A stretch of 64,000 nt of DNA from Seminavis robusta. Taxonomy: Eukaryota; Bacillariophyta; Bacillariophyceae; Naviculales; Naviculaceae. The notes under the pieces were generated by a model that was not told where the DNA came from, searched no databases, and saw only the letters and a program-made list of their open reading frames with translations. Made by a program: the position numbers and the translations under genes. Position 1 is the first letter of the stretch. Each line of letters starts with the position of its first letter. Below are positions 21,503 to 32,211 of this stretch, piece by piece. The stretch lies in assembly GCA_903772945.1 (NCBI GenBank), contig CAICTM010000004.1:124001-188000 (forward strand). Direction: 5' to 3'.

Positions 21503-23485
21503 ATGAAAGCAAACGCGAATGAATCAAAAGCAGGTAGCCGAGGTGATGGGGCAAGGCTTCCTCCTGTCTCAGTTGAGGATGAAAATGTGAAGGTAGACGG
21601 TGACGTCGTTGACATTATTGATGTTGATGAATGGATGGATGGCAAGCAATCCGCGGCGGTGTCAACAACAGCCAAAGTCTGTGGCGACACAGTTGACAGC
21701 TTCACTCTGGGAGAGTTCTCTTGTGAGATTGATGTTGATGACTTGATATCCAATGAACACCAGCTTCCATTTCATAGTGCCAGGAAAGGCCGGGAAGAAG
21801 TCCCATTATCTCATTATCCAGATATGGACGAGGTATCGGGCCCAAAAGACCACTACCTCAGCAGTGGCGGTAGAAGCGGACTCCATGATGCTGATGGTGA
21901 CACGAATAGTGGCTTCTCGGTAATGCCAGACCCTCTGACCCTTCGATCAAGCCCTGCAATTACAAGACGACAACCCTCTCCCGGTGCATTTCGCATCAAC
22001 CCAACTCATCGCTCCAATCCACCCGACGACGATGACGACGCCGGTACAGTGCAGATCTTGTCTTGCGCAGATGATACCACCTATCGTAGCGACATTCCCA
22101 GCACATCTCCAGCACATCTACAACACGAGGATATGTTGGTACAGGCGACTCTAGTGACCGATGGGGACTCGGTTGATCCGTTGCCGTCGTTTCTAGAGGA
22201 TCCAGAACAACAACATCCTGACCCCACGGAAAGCTCTTCATCGGACATTGCTTTGGTTGAAGCCAAGCCAATGGACGAAAAAGCGCCCTCCTCCTTCCGA
22301 AATCAGCTCCAAAGCAAGTGGACACAGTTCCATATTCTGCTGGTGATGGGACTTGCTTCCACTGCCCTTGCTCTGGGATTGCTTTTGATCGGAGGGCGCG
22401 AAGACGAAGGATCTCCAGTCACTTTCTCGTCCAACAACGGCAACCTTCGGCAAACGATTCCACCCATTGCTCCAATGCCTGTAGAGGAACAAACCAATAC
22501 TCCAGCTGCGACAACTACGCCCACCACTAGTGAAGAAGCAGGAACAGCCGGCGTTGTCAACCTGAAAGACAATCAACAACTTACACTGCCAACAGGAGTT
22601 CCCACTATGGCACCAACTGTAATCCCCTCCACATCTCCTTCCTTCATGCCAACGTCACAAGACACTTCTTTTCTTCGAGAATTTTACTCTCTCCTCCCGG
22701 ATTACAGCACTTCCGCCATGCAGGACCCTGAGTCTCCTCAATTCAAGTCTTTCCAGTGGTTGAGTTTGGACCCGTATCTGGAAACATACTCCCTTGACCA
22801 AGTGACGCAACGGTTTGCCCTTTCAACAGTCTTGACAGCCATTGGCATCTCAACATCTATCATCAACGACGTCGAAATGCATGGCGTTCACGAGTGTGGT
22901 TGGGCCCCCATGAATCTGAAATGTGAAGACCAAAAGCTAACATACATATTGTTGAACAACTTTGACCTGACGGGATCGTTGCCTCTGGAAGTGGGCCTGC
23001 TGACGTCCCTGCGGAGAATCGAGATGAGCACCAACACTTTGACAAGCAGCATCCCAACCACTGTTGGTCTCATCAAGGGACTTGAGGGCCTCGACTTGCA
23101 ACACAACAACCTCTCCGGGGAGTTACCACAGGAGTTATCGTCCTTGACTCTTTTGCAAGAACTCAATCTCAACAACAACAGGTTCTCCACCAGCATTCCT
23201 TCTACGCTGGGCCTGCTCATAAATCTGCAGCGACTTTCTCTGGCCCACAACGCACTAACCGGGACAATTCCCGATACAATTGGATCACTCTACAACATCA
23301 CAGTGCTGGAGTTGCAGGATAATGCGCTGGAGGGGATGCTGCCCATCGACGTTTGCGCCCTTCAGGAGTGGTCTGGTTTGAGCCAAATATCGGTGGATTG
23401 CTCCGAGGTCGCCTGCTATTGCATCTGCGTGTGCTACACGGACCACCCTGAGAGCAACCACGAAAGCTCCGACGACTCGGATTGA
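21503..23485 (+). CDS. Single-pass membrane protein with extracellular leucine-rich repeats
   Basis: 660 residues, no intron. The order is: a long acidic, Ser/Pro-rich N-terminal part (1-275); one membrane segment at about 278-298 (ILLVMGLASTALALGLLL); a Pro/Thr-rich stalk; a SPQFKSFQWLSLDP cap motif; then about five LRRs (485-620, e.g. LEGLDLQHNNLSGELP, LQRLSLAHNALTGTIP); and a Cys-rich, acidic tail. This is the layout of a large diatom family of LRR membrane proteins, probably with a cytosolic N-terminus and the LRRs outside or in a lumen. There is no kinase domain, so any signalling must use partners. Just before the membrane segment lies IALVEAKPMDEK, resembling LVVEAKPAQE in the second LRR gene of this window. 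Ligand unknown. Its stop lies 97 bp from the stop of the convergent AAA ATPase gene. Confidence 0.85.
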   Translation: MKANANESKAGSRGDGARLPPVSVEDENVKVDGDVVDIIDVDEWMDGKQSAAVSTTAKVCGDTVDSFTLGEFSCEIDVDDLISNEHQLPFHSARKGREEVPLSHYPDMDEVSGPKDHYLSSGGRSGLHDADGDTNSGFSVMPDPLTLRSSPAITRRQPSPGAFRINPTHRSNPPDDDDDAGTVQILSCADDTTYRSDIPSTSPAHLQHEDMLVQATLVTDGDSVDPLPSFLEDPEQQHPDPTESSSSDIALVEAKPMDEKAPSSFRNQLQSKWTQFHILLVMGLASTALALGLLLIGGREDEGSPVTFSSNNGNLRQTIPPIAPMPVEEQTNTPAATTTPTTSEEAGTAGVVNLKDNQQLTLPTGVPTMAPTVIPSTSPSFMPTSQDTSFLREFYSLLPDYSTSAMQDPESPQFKSFQWLSLDPYLETYSLDQVTQRFALSTVLTAIGISTSIINDVEMHGVHECGWAPMNLKCEDQKLTYILLNNFDLTGSLPLEVGLLTSLRRIEMSTNTLTSSIPTTVGLIKGLEGLDLQHNNLSGELPQELSSLTLLQELNLNNNRFSTSIPSTLGLLINLQRLSLAHNALTGTIPDTIGSLYNITVLELQDNALEGMLPIDVCALQEWSGLSQISVDCSEVACYCICVCYTDHPESNHESSDDSD

Positions 23486-23582
23486 CTGCTCCGAGACTGA
23501 CTGCTAACTGCTAATGCATACAGCATGTGTTGCTGCAAATTATTTGATTGTCTTCTTGCTAAATTAGATTTGATGTGGCTGT

Positions 23583-26112
23583 CTAGGAAATCTTAGGGTT
23601 CTTCCCCAAAAGGATCGACGTTGCCTTACCAGCAGTTGGTTTGAGAGGTCGACGAGGGCTTCCCTTCTCCTCTAATGCACAAACTATGTGCTCCAACTCG
23701 TCATGCTCAGCAGCAAGTTGCTCAACCTCGGCAGGGGTCAAGTTGAGGGCTAAATCGCCGATGCGCAGTCGCTGCTTGTTTGTGAGTTCTTCCTGAAAGT
23801 AGTGCTCCAGCATTTTCATAATATCATCGGTCGCCATGAACGACATGAGGATTTTCGAGTCGATTCTGCCAGGCCGAATAAGAGCTGGATCCAGCTGTTC
23901 GGGATGGTTGGTAGTCATGATCAGCATACGCCCAGGCGTATCAACTACTCCATCGAGCACGTTGAGGAGGCCGCTGAGGCTCAACTTGTCCTTGTTGTAG
24001 CTGCTGTAGGCAGCCTTCTTGGGTTTGTCGTTGCCTCCTCCATCTGCTGTAGCCACCCCTTCAGGCAAGAATGGGCCCACGAGAAGCTCGGTCGTCTGTT
24101 GACCAATCGCTTGAGCTCCATCGGCCATCACGGCGTCAAGAGACGGTTCTCTCTCGACAGGAGTTGCCGTTCCGCTGCTAGGTACAGACATACTAGTGCT
24201 AGCCCCGGGGATACTCAGTAGCTCCTGGACAAGCGCGTCATTGACGTCCGCCCCCTGCTCCAGCAGTGCCTTGAGCGGCTTGACGTGCATGCCCAAGTAC
24301 TTATCCACAGTTTCCCTGCCTTCGATGGTAGCGTTAGCGGTTTCCAGGGCGTCCTCTCCGATCTTTGCTAGAGTTCCATCAGCCGAGCCCACCAAACCAA
24401 GCCCAGGGAGCTGCGACATGCCAGAAGCCAAGGATCTGACAACCTCCGGTTTGGTTGCTTCTGCCTTCAATCGGTCAGACTTCTCCATCAGCTCTTTCAC
24501 CAACTCGCGACAGTCTTCATCACTGCTCTCAAGGAGCATTCTCCAGATGCTCTTTGCAGGAGGCAGTTCCAAGTTCTCCTTTTGCAGATCGTCCGCTTTC
24601 TTGCCATCACGCCTCTTCACCACATTCGTCGCAGCGTCGACGTCCTCGAGCACGTAGATCACATCCTTGTAACCAAGCTGTCGTATTAAGTCGTATTAAA
24701 AATGCAACAAAAGTAACAAGAGTGAGCGCAAAGATCTCGGGAACAAAAGGGGTAATGGAAATACGTGCCTTGATGGCCACATCTTCTCCTTGGACCGAGT
24801 ATCGGTTGTCAAAGAAAACGGATTGCAACTCTGGATTGGCAAATCATAGTGTGAGATAAAGTTGCTGCCTCTTGGCTTCTTCAAACCAAATCATACAGCC
24901 AATGTCCTTTGGTCCTCACCTGTGTTAGTTCTAATCTTGGCCAAGGGCACATTGACAATGGACCTGCCAGTGTGGTTTGCCAAAGCTTTGATCATGGAGG
25001 TTTTCTGCACAAACGAATGCAAGGGTTTTCAGTGAGCCAATCAGACGAGAACAACACCGGAGCAGCCAGGAAAACACTCAGGAAAACACTCACTCCGGTT
25101 CCAGGCGGTCCATGAAGGAGCAACCCGAGCTTATGTGGGAAGCCCTTGATGGAAAACCTTCCAGTCTTATCTTGGAAGTGCTGCACAGTCTTGAGCAGCT
25201 TCTCTTTCTCCTTGAAGAAAAGAGATTCGAATGTCTTTTCGTCACTCAGCTTGTACCTCTTGTAGGTTGCGTTGCTTGCGCCGTCTTCGGATTCGACCTT
25301 GTTGAGCTCGTAGTAGTGGCGGGAGTTGTCCTCTAGCTTTCGGAGCTCGTCCAAATACCAGCTGTATGCTTTGTCCACGAAATCATCAATACTTGTCGGT
25401 CCTCGTGATCGTAAATGGTACTTCAGAGTTGTTCTTTCTTTCTCCGCCTCATTTCTCCCGATTGTGTCTGCCACCTCGACGATAAAGAGCTCCACTGTAT
25501 ACTGAGATTGAGTGCCATATTTTCCAAGGTTATGCCACCGTCCATGAATGAGCTGCTTCACGAGTTTGTACTCTGCAAGTTGGCCCACCACGGTCTTTGG
25601 CCCATCATCTTCGTCGTCGTCAGACCAGTATCCTTCATTTTTCTTGGTATTGGCAGATGTGGATGTCAGGTCCAGGTTTGCAGCATCCATTTTGACCTTG
25701 CAACATGAATGAACGTAAAGCTTGATGGCTTTGATCAACACGGAGTTCTGCGTATCATGGTCGAGACTGGTGTGTGGATTGCTACTCCACGAGTCCGTCT
25801 GCGTGACGCTCTTGGAAACAAGGAATCTTTCGTGGTATCCTCGCCACCGGACCCACCATTGGACCCAAAGCCCATTGCTGAAGAGACCATCTTTCAAGGA
25901 TTCCATGTTGGAAAAGATGAACCGGATCAATAGAGGGATGCACATGGCAATGATCAAATCCAGTTGCACTGAGGACAGATGGAAGGAGAGCGCAACGTCA
26001 GAAATGCAAAAGTGCAGCAGTGTATCAATTAACCCAACGTACCATTGCCAGTCTTCATTGCGTTAAGGATGCCCATAGTCTGAAGGCCATCGATGTTTTC
26101 GTGCTCGGACAT
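23583..26112 (-). CDS. BCS1-type AAA ATPase, five exons
   Basis: Exons 26112-26043, 25968-25094, 25004-24920, 24830-24769 and 24677-23583; 728 residues. The first exon (MSEHENIDGLQTMGILNAMK) splices in phase 1 to a hydrophobic stretch (LDLIIAMCIPLLIRFIF), the membrane anchor expected of BCS1-like proteins. Walker A (GPPGTGKTS) is split by an intron after GPPGTG (residue 315). Walker B is VIYVLEDVDAA (about 370-380), sensor 1 MTTNHPEQLDP and the Arg finger IRPGRID. The fourth intron has a GC donor (AAG|GCACGT...ACGACAG). About 210 residues of Ser/Glu/Lys-rich, partly helical sequence separate Walker B from sensor 1, a long insertion for this family. Yeast Bcs1 translocates the Rieske protein in the inner mitochondrial membrane; whether this relative is mitochondrial or has another membrane-protein job is not clear. 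A 12-bp tandem duplication lies just inside the second intron's donor. Confidence 0.85.
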
Positions 26113-27897
26113 TATTTCTTTAGCACCTACTAGCTAGCTACGGTAGAAGTTAGAAACGTTGTTGGTGTCTTTTTGGATTTTTCCTCTCTTCTTCGGAGAT
26201 TTTGTGAGATCTTCCCTCCACTCCCTCCACTCCCTCCACTTCGCTGGCTCACGCTTTTGAATGGACGCACGTTTCAGACAAATTGAAAACAGCTAAAGCA
26301 CGAAGCACCAGCTCCAGCTCCAGTCGCAGTTGACGTGTGCCGTCGAAACCGTTTCGGACTGGCAAGGTGGTGGCTGTGTTGAACTTCAAATGCTAATGGG
26401 GCTTTAGATAGACTAGGGAACATATCTACGAAAACTGTAATGCATGCTTTGGCCACGGCAAAAATGATGCAGAAGCCTAGCTTGTTGGGATCCGTGAATA
26501 CAAGATGACAGGCCTTGTACAACATTTGAGGTTTCTCTCTTGTCGTGGTGGGTCCATCTTGAGCAAGGTGCTACAGAGGAGCGACTCCGTCATTTGAGGA
26601 AACCAACATGTCTCTCTCTCAAGCTATGAATTGACAATCAAGTCCCTTTCCAGCTAGCAAGGGCCATGATGCTAGTGGTATTTGGAGGTCGGTTGCCTCA
26701 TTGGCCAAATTTTGTGAAGCTCAGGTGGTATAGGCGGAGCAGGTGGACTGTAGTGGATAGAAGCAAGGCCAATAGCATGGGCTCAAAATTAATTTCGTCA
26801 GCCATGTCCTCCAACAGAATTCAGTTTCCCATATCCATGTCCTCCAACAGAATTCAGTTTCCCATATGCATAAGCCATTGTATGACCATTCGTACAGAGC
26901 CAACTGCTTCATTGGCGAAACCCCTTTGTACAATTCAGCATTCTGGCCAGTCCGGTTGCAATGCACCCTGAGCTGCTGATACAGGACGCTTGCTGCCCCA
27001 ATTTCACTGTTGCAATTGGAAGATGCACGGGGCACGGCAGCGGCAACTCTTGGTCCATCTACTGACCAGATCATAGACAAAACCAAGTATTACCATCTGA
27101 TGGGTCTTTCCATTGATCTCCTCGCCAACAACTTCCCAACTTGCTTGAGTTCCATTATTGAAGCATAGAAGACATGGCCTGAAACAACTCCCACATTATA
27201 ACCCTGGCAATCTCCAACAGCTTGACAAGGTGGTTACAGCGAAGTCACTACTCATGTCAAGGGTTCCCAGCTGCTCCCAGCCTCCATTGTTCTGCCAAGG
27301 GACCACCCGTATGTTGGGATGTCCATGTCTCCAGGAAATCGAACAGCTCTACTTGAGTGCCATCCACATTGATGGCCAACATCAAACTAGCTAGACCATT
27401 CCCAGTGTAGCAAATAATAACTACTAATCATTGAGTCAAATCAAACCATTCCCAGGGAAACTGCCTCCTCCCAGCTTGAGCCGGCTTTGCTCAACAGGGA
27501 CATTCAGTCTTCGAGAAGTGATTCAACATGAGGCTCTGCTGGCTTACTTCGCAACGTCAGTACCGGCCAGCACCACCACATCAAAAGCGAAGAGGTGAGT
27601 GAACAAGGACAAGAAAAGCATCTGGAAAACATCACGTCAGCATCTCTGAATTGGTGGGGTTGTCCACGTTGTGCATCTTTGTCCAAGCTGCAACAGCCCC
27701 GCCAATGAGAAAAAGTCGGCTGAGGTCTTAAAAATTTTTTCTCAATAACTTTCGTTGTCGATCATCGACCATCACTCCGCTCACCTCATTTTGTGGTTTG
27801 CAGCAGACCCTTTATCCTGAGACGAGATAGATTGCATTCGATTTCCTTTATTGTTGTAAAGACGGCGGCTACAGTATTCTTCAAGTTTGAAACGAGA
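26113..27897. other. Intergenic region with short tandem duplication
   Basis: Nothing supported as a gene. CTAGCTAGCTACGG lies near 26132; a CTCCCTCCA triplet repeat near 26218-26240; a perfect 33-bp tandem duplication at 26802-26867. Confidence 0.45.
26802..26867. repeat. 33-bp perfect tandem duplication
   Basis: Two identical 33-bp copies, 26802-26834 and 26835-26867, each starting CCATGTCCTCCAACAG and ending CCCATAT. A recent local duplication in non-coding DNA. Confidence 0.95.
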
Positions 27898-29667
27898 ATG
27901 TCCACCATGTCCCCAGCAGAGACAACCTCAGAATTCTACCCTCCTATGACCGGTGTTTCGATCGCTGACAAGAGGAGTAAAAGACCACGACCCTACAGTG
28001 CTTTGGTTCCCTTCTTGGCCCTTGCGGCCCACTTGCTTGTTCCAGCGGACGCCTTTACTTCGGGAGCAGGGAGACGCCCGAATGTCTTTCCCAATCTCCA
28101 CACCAGAACAAGCCATTATCCCCAATTACACTCTTCGAAACTCGTGGGAAGAGGTCATCGGGTCCAAAGGTCCTCCCGAGCACGAAGAAACCGACCCTCC
28201 AAGTTTTTTGTGGCGTCCTCTACCCGGTCTTTGAACACTGCCAGCGAGAACATCTTTGGCAGTCGCAGCAATAATAATAACAATGAGGAAGAATATCCGT
28301 GGGAATGCATTATTGACCCCACCTGTTGCGATGATTGCCTCGATATGGCAGACCATTATCAGCAACTGAGCAATGATCAAAGCCAACACATGATGATTGA
28401 CTTTGGCACGTGGGCCAAAAATGAAGAAGACGAAGATAGAGTCACCTTCGCCGACAAGGTGTCCATGACGGCCGCGTTTGCAACGGCAGCCTCGGCATTT
28501 GCACTCTTGCTCGTGTGGTCGGGACCTGGTGCTTGGAGATTCTTTTTGGCCGGTGGTCTCTGTGCAGCCACATCGCATGCCATTCCAACTCCCATTGATG
28601 TAGTCAAGGTACGGAACAAGACGGGTGATATTGGGGATCCAGGGAGTCTGCGTGGGTGGGAGTTTGATCGTTCTTGACGCAGGGCTCACGATTGTTTTTT
28701 CTTCTGCTCTGCTCCTGTTTCATTCCTAATTGAATGAATTGTACGAAGACCCGAAAACAAGTTGACCCAGAGTTGCAGGAGTTGGGTTTTGTGCAAGCCA
28801 CGCAAAAGATTGTCAAAGACGAGGGCGTGGGTACTCTGTTAGCTGGTCTTGGCCCGACTGTGTTTGGATACTTGCTTGAGGGATCCATGGTAAGGAACGA
28901 CAGGACCATAATATATGCATAGTGACGCAAACGCCACAAGCATAATTCCTGACACATCATTGCGGTTTATTCGTTGCCTGTAGAAATTTGGAGTGTACGA
29001 AGCACTCAAGCCAGTTGTCAAACGAGGACTCGGCTCCTTGGCGGAAGCAACCTCTCTCGCAATTTTGCGGTCCCAAATGATTGCCTTTATCGTTTCGGGG
29101 TGTATAGCCGGAACGGCTGCTTCTATTGTTTTGTGCCCAATGGAAGCCTTGCGAATCCGTCTTGTGTCCGAACCAGACTTTGCTCCCAAAGGATGGATAC
29201 AGGGCGGTCGTAGGATGATTAAGCGCGAGGGAGTGCTCAGCCTTTGGAGAGGCATTGCACCACAAACCTTCAAACAAGTGCCCTACACTGTGACCAAGAA
29301 TGTTTCTTTTGATTATTTCACAAAACTCGCCTACCGGACAGCAATTGCCTACGGATTTTCCATGAACCATGCCACCAAGTTCACCATTCCCGTTGTATCG
29401 GCCATTCTTGCCAGTATTTTGTCTTGTATCAGCAGCCAGCCAGGTGACACACTACTCAGCCTTGTCAGCGCAAGGCAAAAAGAAAACAGATCGGCAAGCG
29501 ATATCGCGCGGGATATTTTGCGAAGTGAAAAGGGGTTCCGTGGATTTTTTGTCGGGTTGAATTGTCGATTGTATCATGTGGGCATTATTGTGACGCTCCA
29601 ACTTGTTTTGTACGATGTTCTGAAGCGACTGTGTGGAGGTATTGCAACGGGATCATGTGGACATTAG
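27898..29667 (+). CDS. SLC25 carrier, phosphate-carrier-like, with unusual N-terminal extension
   Basis: Exons 27898-28608, 28749-28889 and 28984-29667 (all phase 0); 511 residues. Introns: 140 bp (GTACGG...CGAAG) and 94 bp (GTAAGG...CTGTAG). Carrier signatures: PTPIDVVK (repeat 1), CPMEALRIR (repeat 2) and QPGDTLLSLV (repeat 3, lacking the usual basic residue). The second and third match mitochondrial phosphate carriers (SLC25A3) better than other SLC25 members. The protein is ~150 residues longer than usual because of the N-terminus: an internal hydrophobic stretch (ALVPFLALAAHLLVPADAF) followed by Arg/Ser-rich sequence, which resembles a diatom plastid presequence if translation starts at the in-frame ATG at 27946 (MTGVSIADK). 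A short Cys-rich patch (DPTCCDDCLDMADHY) precedes the first carrier repeat. Targeting is therefore open: mitochondrion or plastid membranes. Confidence 0.85.
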
Positions 29668-30123
29668 CCATCTTTTATCGAAAGGGATGGCTAAGGGAAA
29701 CGAATTCCTAACCCCTGGACGTCTACATGAACACACACGCACACGACAAGACAGCAGACACACTACACAACAAAAGCGCATCCACACCACGACGACACGA
29801 CAACAATCTTTTGTCTCTTCTACACACCATATATCGTTCTCCGCCCTCCCTCAGGGCCCGGGCTGCGTTTACTCGACAGCGCCTGACACATTGCTCAACG
29901 GAGTGCATTCGGATGAATGAATGATTCAACACCAACTTTCAGATAGTGTAAAATCGATACCAATACGTAGACCGTATATTATGAAAAGGGAACGCCTCGA
30001 TTAAACACGATGGACGATGGCAGCCCAGGTGCGTGAGCATTGCGGGGAAACTTGAGGAAACGTGCCAGCCCGCCCATAGAGCACATGTTGGATTGGTATG
30101 AGTCTTTTCTATTCAAAGTATAT
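29668..30123. other. Convergent intergenic region
   Basis: 3' flanks of the carrier (plus) and the first MFS gene (minus). Contains a CACACGACA-rich stretch near 29735-29810. No gene supported. Confidence 0.4.
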
Positions 30124-31877
30124 CTATTCGGCGCGCAGTTCCAAGGGCTGACCACCAAAGGCCGGACTCTCCATATCATCAAAGTCAGACTCCGAATCGG
30201 ACAGAAGAAGAGGAGTGTTCTCCGAAATGGTATGTTCGCTCTTCTCGTCGTCCTCGAGGACTGAAGATGCGCCGCCGCCCCGTGCATGATGGATCGACCA
30301 AATCGCAGTCAGGAAAGTCCCCAGCATCGACACGAGCACGGCAACACCGCTGGGTGTCATCCCACTGTCCTGAAGGAAACCACAGAACAGTGCCGACGAT
30401 GACTCCGACAAGAGAGCAAAGGCGCCATCCACAGCCGACACACGACCCAGCAGGCCCGGAGCTGAAAGCTTCTGAATCAGCAAGGACGAGCTGATCCAAG
30501 TAACCGATGTACCAACGGATCGAACAGCTGTGAAGAGGCAAACAGTCCAGAGGGCAGGGAAAACGCCGATGCCAAAACAGCCCAATGCCGTGAAGCCGAG
30601 CCCAACAATGCACGACATCTGAATCCTTCGCAGCTGTTTCATGTCCGTCGAGTAGTTCACAACCAAAGACCCAAGGAAGCTCCCAAAACCGACGAAAGCA
30701 AAGATACAACCGAGGTTTGCTGCGTCCTTCGTGGCGCTCGATCCGGGTGTTTCTGAAAGGCTAACATTGAGTATGTCAGCTGCCCCGCAGAGAATCGCCA
30801 CGGACGCCTTCAGCAAGACAAGGACTCCCCATGAATTCTGCCACAGGTACCCGATACCGTCCGCAGTCATCTCGCCGATGGTGCTACACAAAGAGGAATT
30901 GCAATCGGAGCCAGTAGACTTCGGTGGGGCCCATTCTCCACCCATCAACCATATAAGGAAGGCGCTAGCGAGGAACGTGAAGCAATCTGTGACTGCAAAT
31001 CGTTTGCAAACGGCACCAAAAGGAAGGTGAGATTGTCAGATATCAGCCCTAGCTACGCCCCGCACCGGGTCTAACAAAGCGACGAACACTTACAGAAACA
31101 TGCGCGTAAACCCACCCGAGACACAATGAGACCTCCCAGCGACGAACCGAGAGCGGCGAACACCGACCAACAGAGCCCCAACAAGGTTGTTGCAGTCTTA
31201 AGTTCGTCCTCATGAGACACCAGCATGGGGGTAAGGGCAGATTTACATGGCTCGTACAAACCGGTGATACTTTGCTGCAGTAGCGTGATGAGGTATACGA
31301 GAGCTATTGGGCTTCGACTGTCAATTGCAACGAGGAAGAGTAGTGGACACGCAGCACCGAGAAGATCCAATCGGATCATCGATTGCCTACGGTCATAACC
31401 ATCCGCCAGGACTCCCCCGAACGGGCTGAGTAGCACAATCGGGAGAAACCTACAGGCAATGAGGACGCTGACGGCGGACTGCGATGGTTCCCCTTCTCTC
31501 AGGAGCTTTTCTTCGATCATAGTAATGGAGGCAATGTAGGTGAGCCAACCACCGATCCTAGCCAGCATGAAACTGAACAAGAAAAGACGAAATTCTCGGT
31601 TGTTGAAAACCAAAAGTGTGGCTTTTCCTGCAGGTTTTTGCTGCGTCTCATCCCCGCATTGCGATCTCAGATCGAGGAGCAGGTCTTGGGCAAGCTGCTC
31701 TTGCGTTTCTATATCTATATCTTTCATATTGTTATCAGGTTGTCTATTCGAATGCCACTGAAATATCGTGTTGGCTTGAGTGGATTGGTTTTCTATGGTA
31801 GCCGTCTCGGCATCCGCATGTTCCGAAGGAAGGTCAAGCTCAAGGCGTCCCGTGTTTCGGCCTGGCACGTCTCGCAT
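30124..31877 (-). CDS. MFS transporter, MFS_3-like (tandem copy 1)
   Basis: Exons 31877-31094 and 30992-30124, one 101-bp phase-1 intron (GTAAGT...TTGCAG); 550 residues. Twelve hydrophobic segments are expected; clear ones include FLFSFMLARIGGWLTYIASI, the cytoplasmic loop motif GGVLADGYDRRQSM (MFS motif A, G-x3-D-x2-D-R-R) and LLGRVSAVDGAFALLSES. This fits the MFS_3/EntS-type exporter group. The C-terminus is acidic with ENTPLLLSDSESDFDD, a possible acidic di-leucine sorting signal. An ATG at 31928 is in frame, but the 17 residues it would add are encoded by an AATCG simple repeat, so I chose 31877. The neighbour at 32212-33890 is a paralog with its intron at the same place. Confidence 0.82.
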
Positions 31878-31878
31878 T

Positions 31879-31974
31879 TCGAATCGAATCGAATCATCGA
31901 ATCTCAATCGATTGAATGATTCAATCATTCGATTCGATTGAATCTCAATCGGATCGAATCATTCGATTATTCAA
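31879..31974. repeat. AATCG/GATTCGATT simple-sequence repeat
   Basis: About 96 bp made almost only of AATCG, ATTCGATT and AATCATTCG words in both orientations, overlapping the possible N-terminal coding region of MFS copy 1. A second tract with the same words lies at 38804-38884. Confidence 0.8.
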
Positions 31975-32211
31975 GACGTAAGTGTTGCTGTGTGAGTCTT
32001 TGGTCCACTGGTCGCATCACTCCCTCCACTTTGCCCCCCTTTCCTTTGCTGCTGCATCCATCTGCTCAAGCTTTCCAATGGCTGCCGAGTCCGCAATTAC
32101 CAATGCTGCCATTGGCACTGTACCATGCCAGGGTTCAGTTTGGTCTCAAGATTTGGAAGGATTGACCCAGAAAAACCATGAATGCGAGCCATTACAGCAC
32201 TGCTGATGTAC

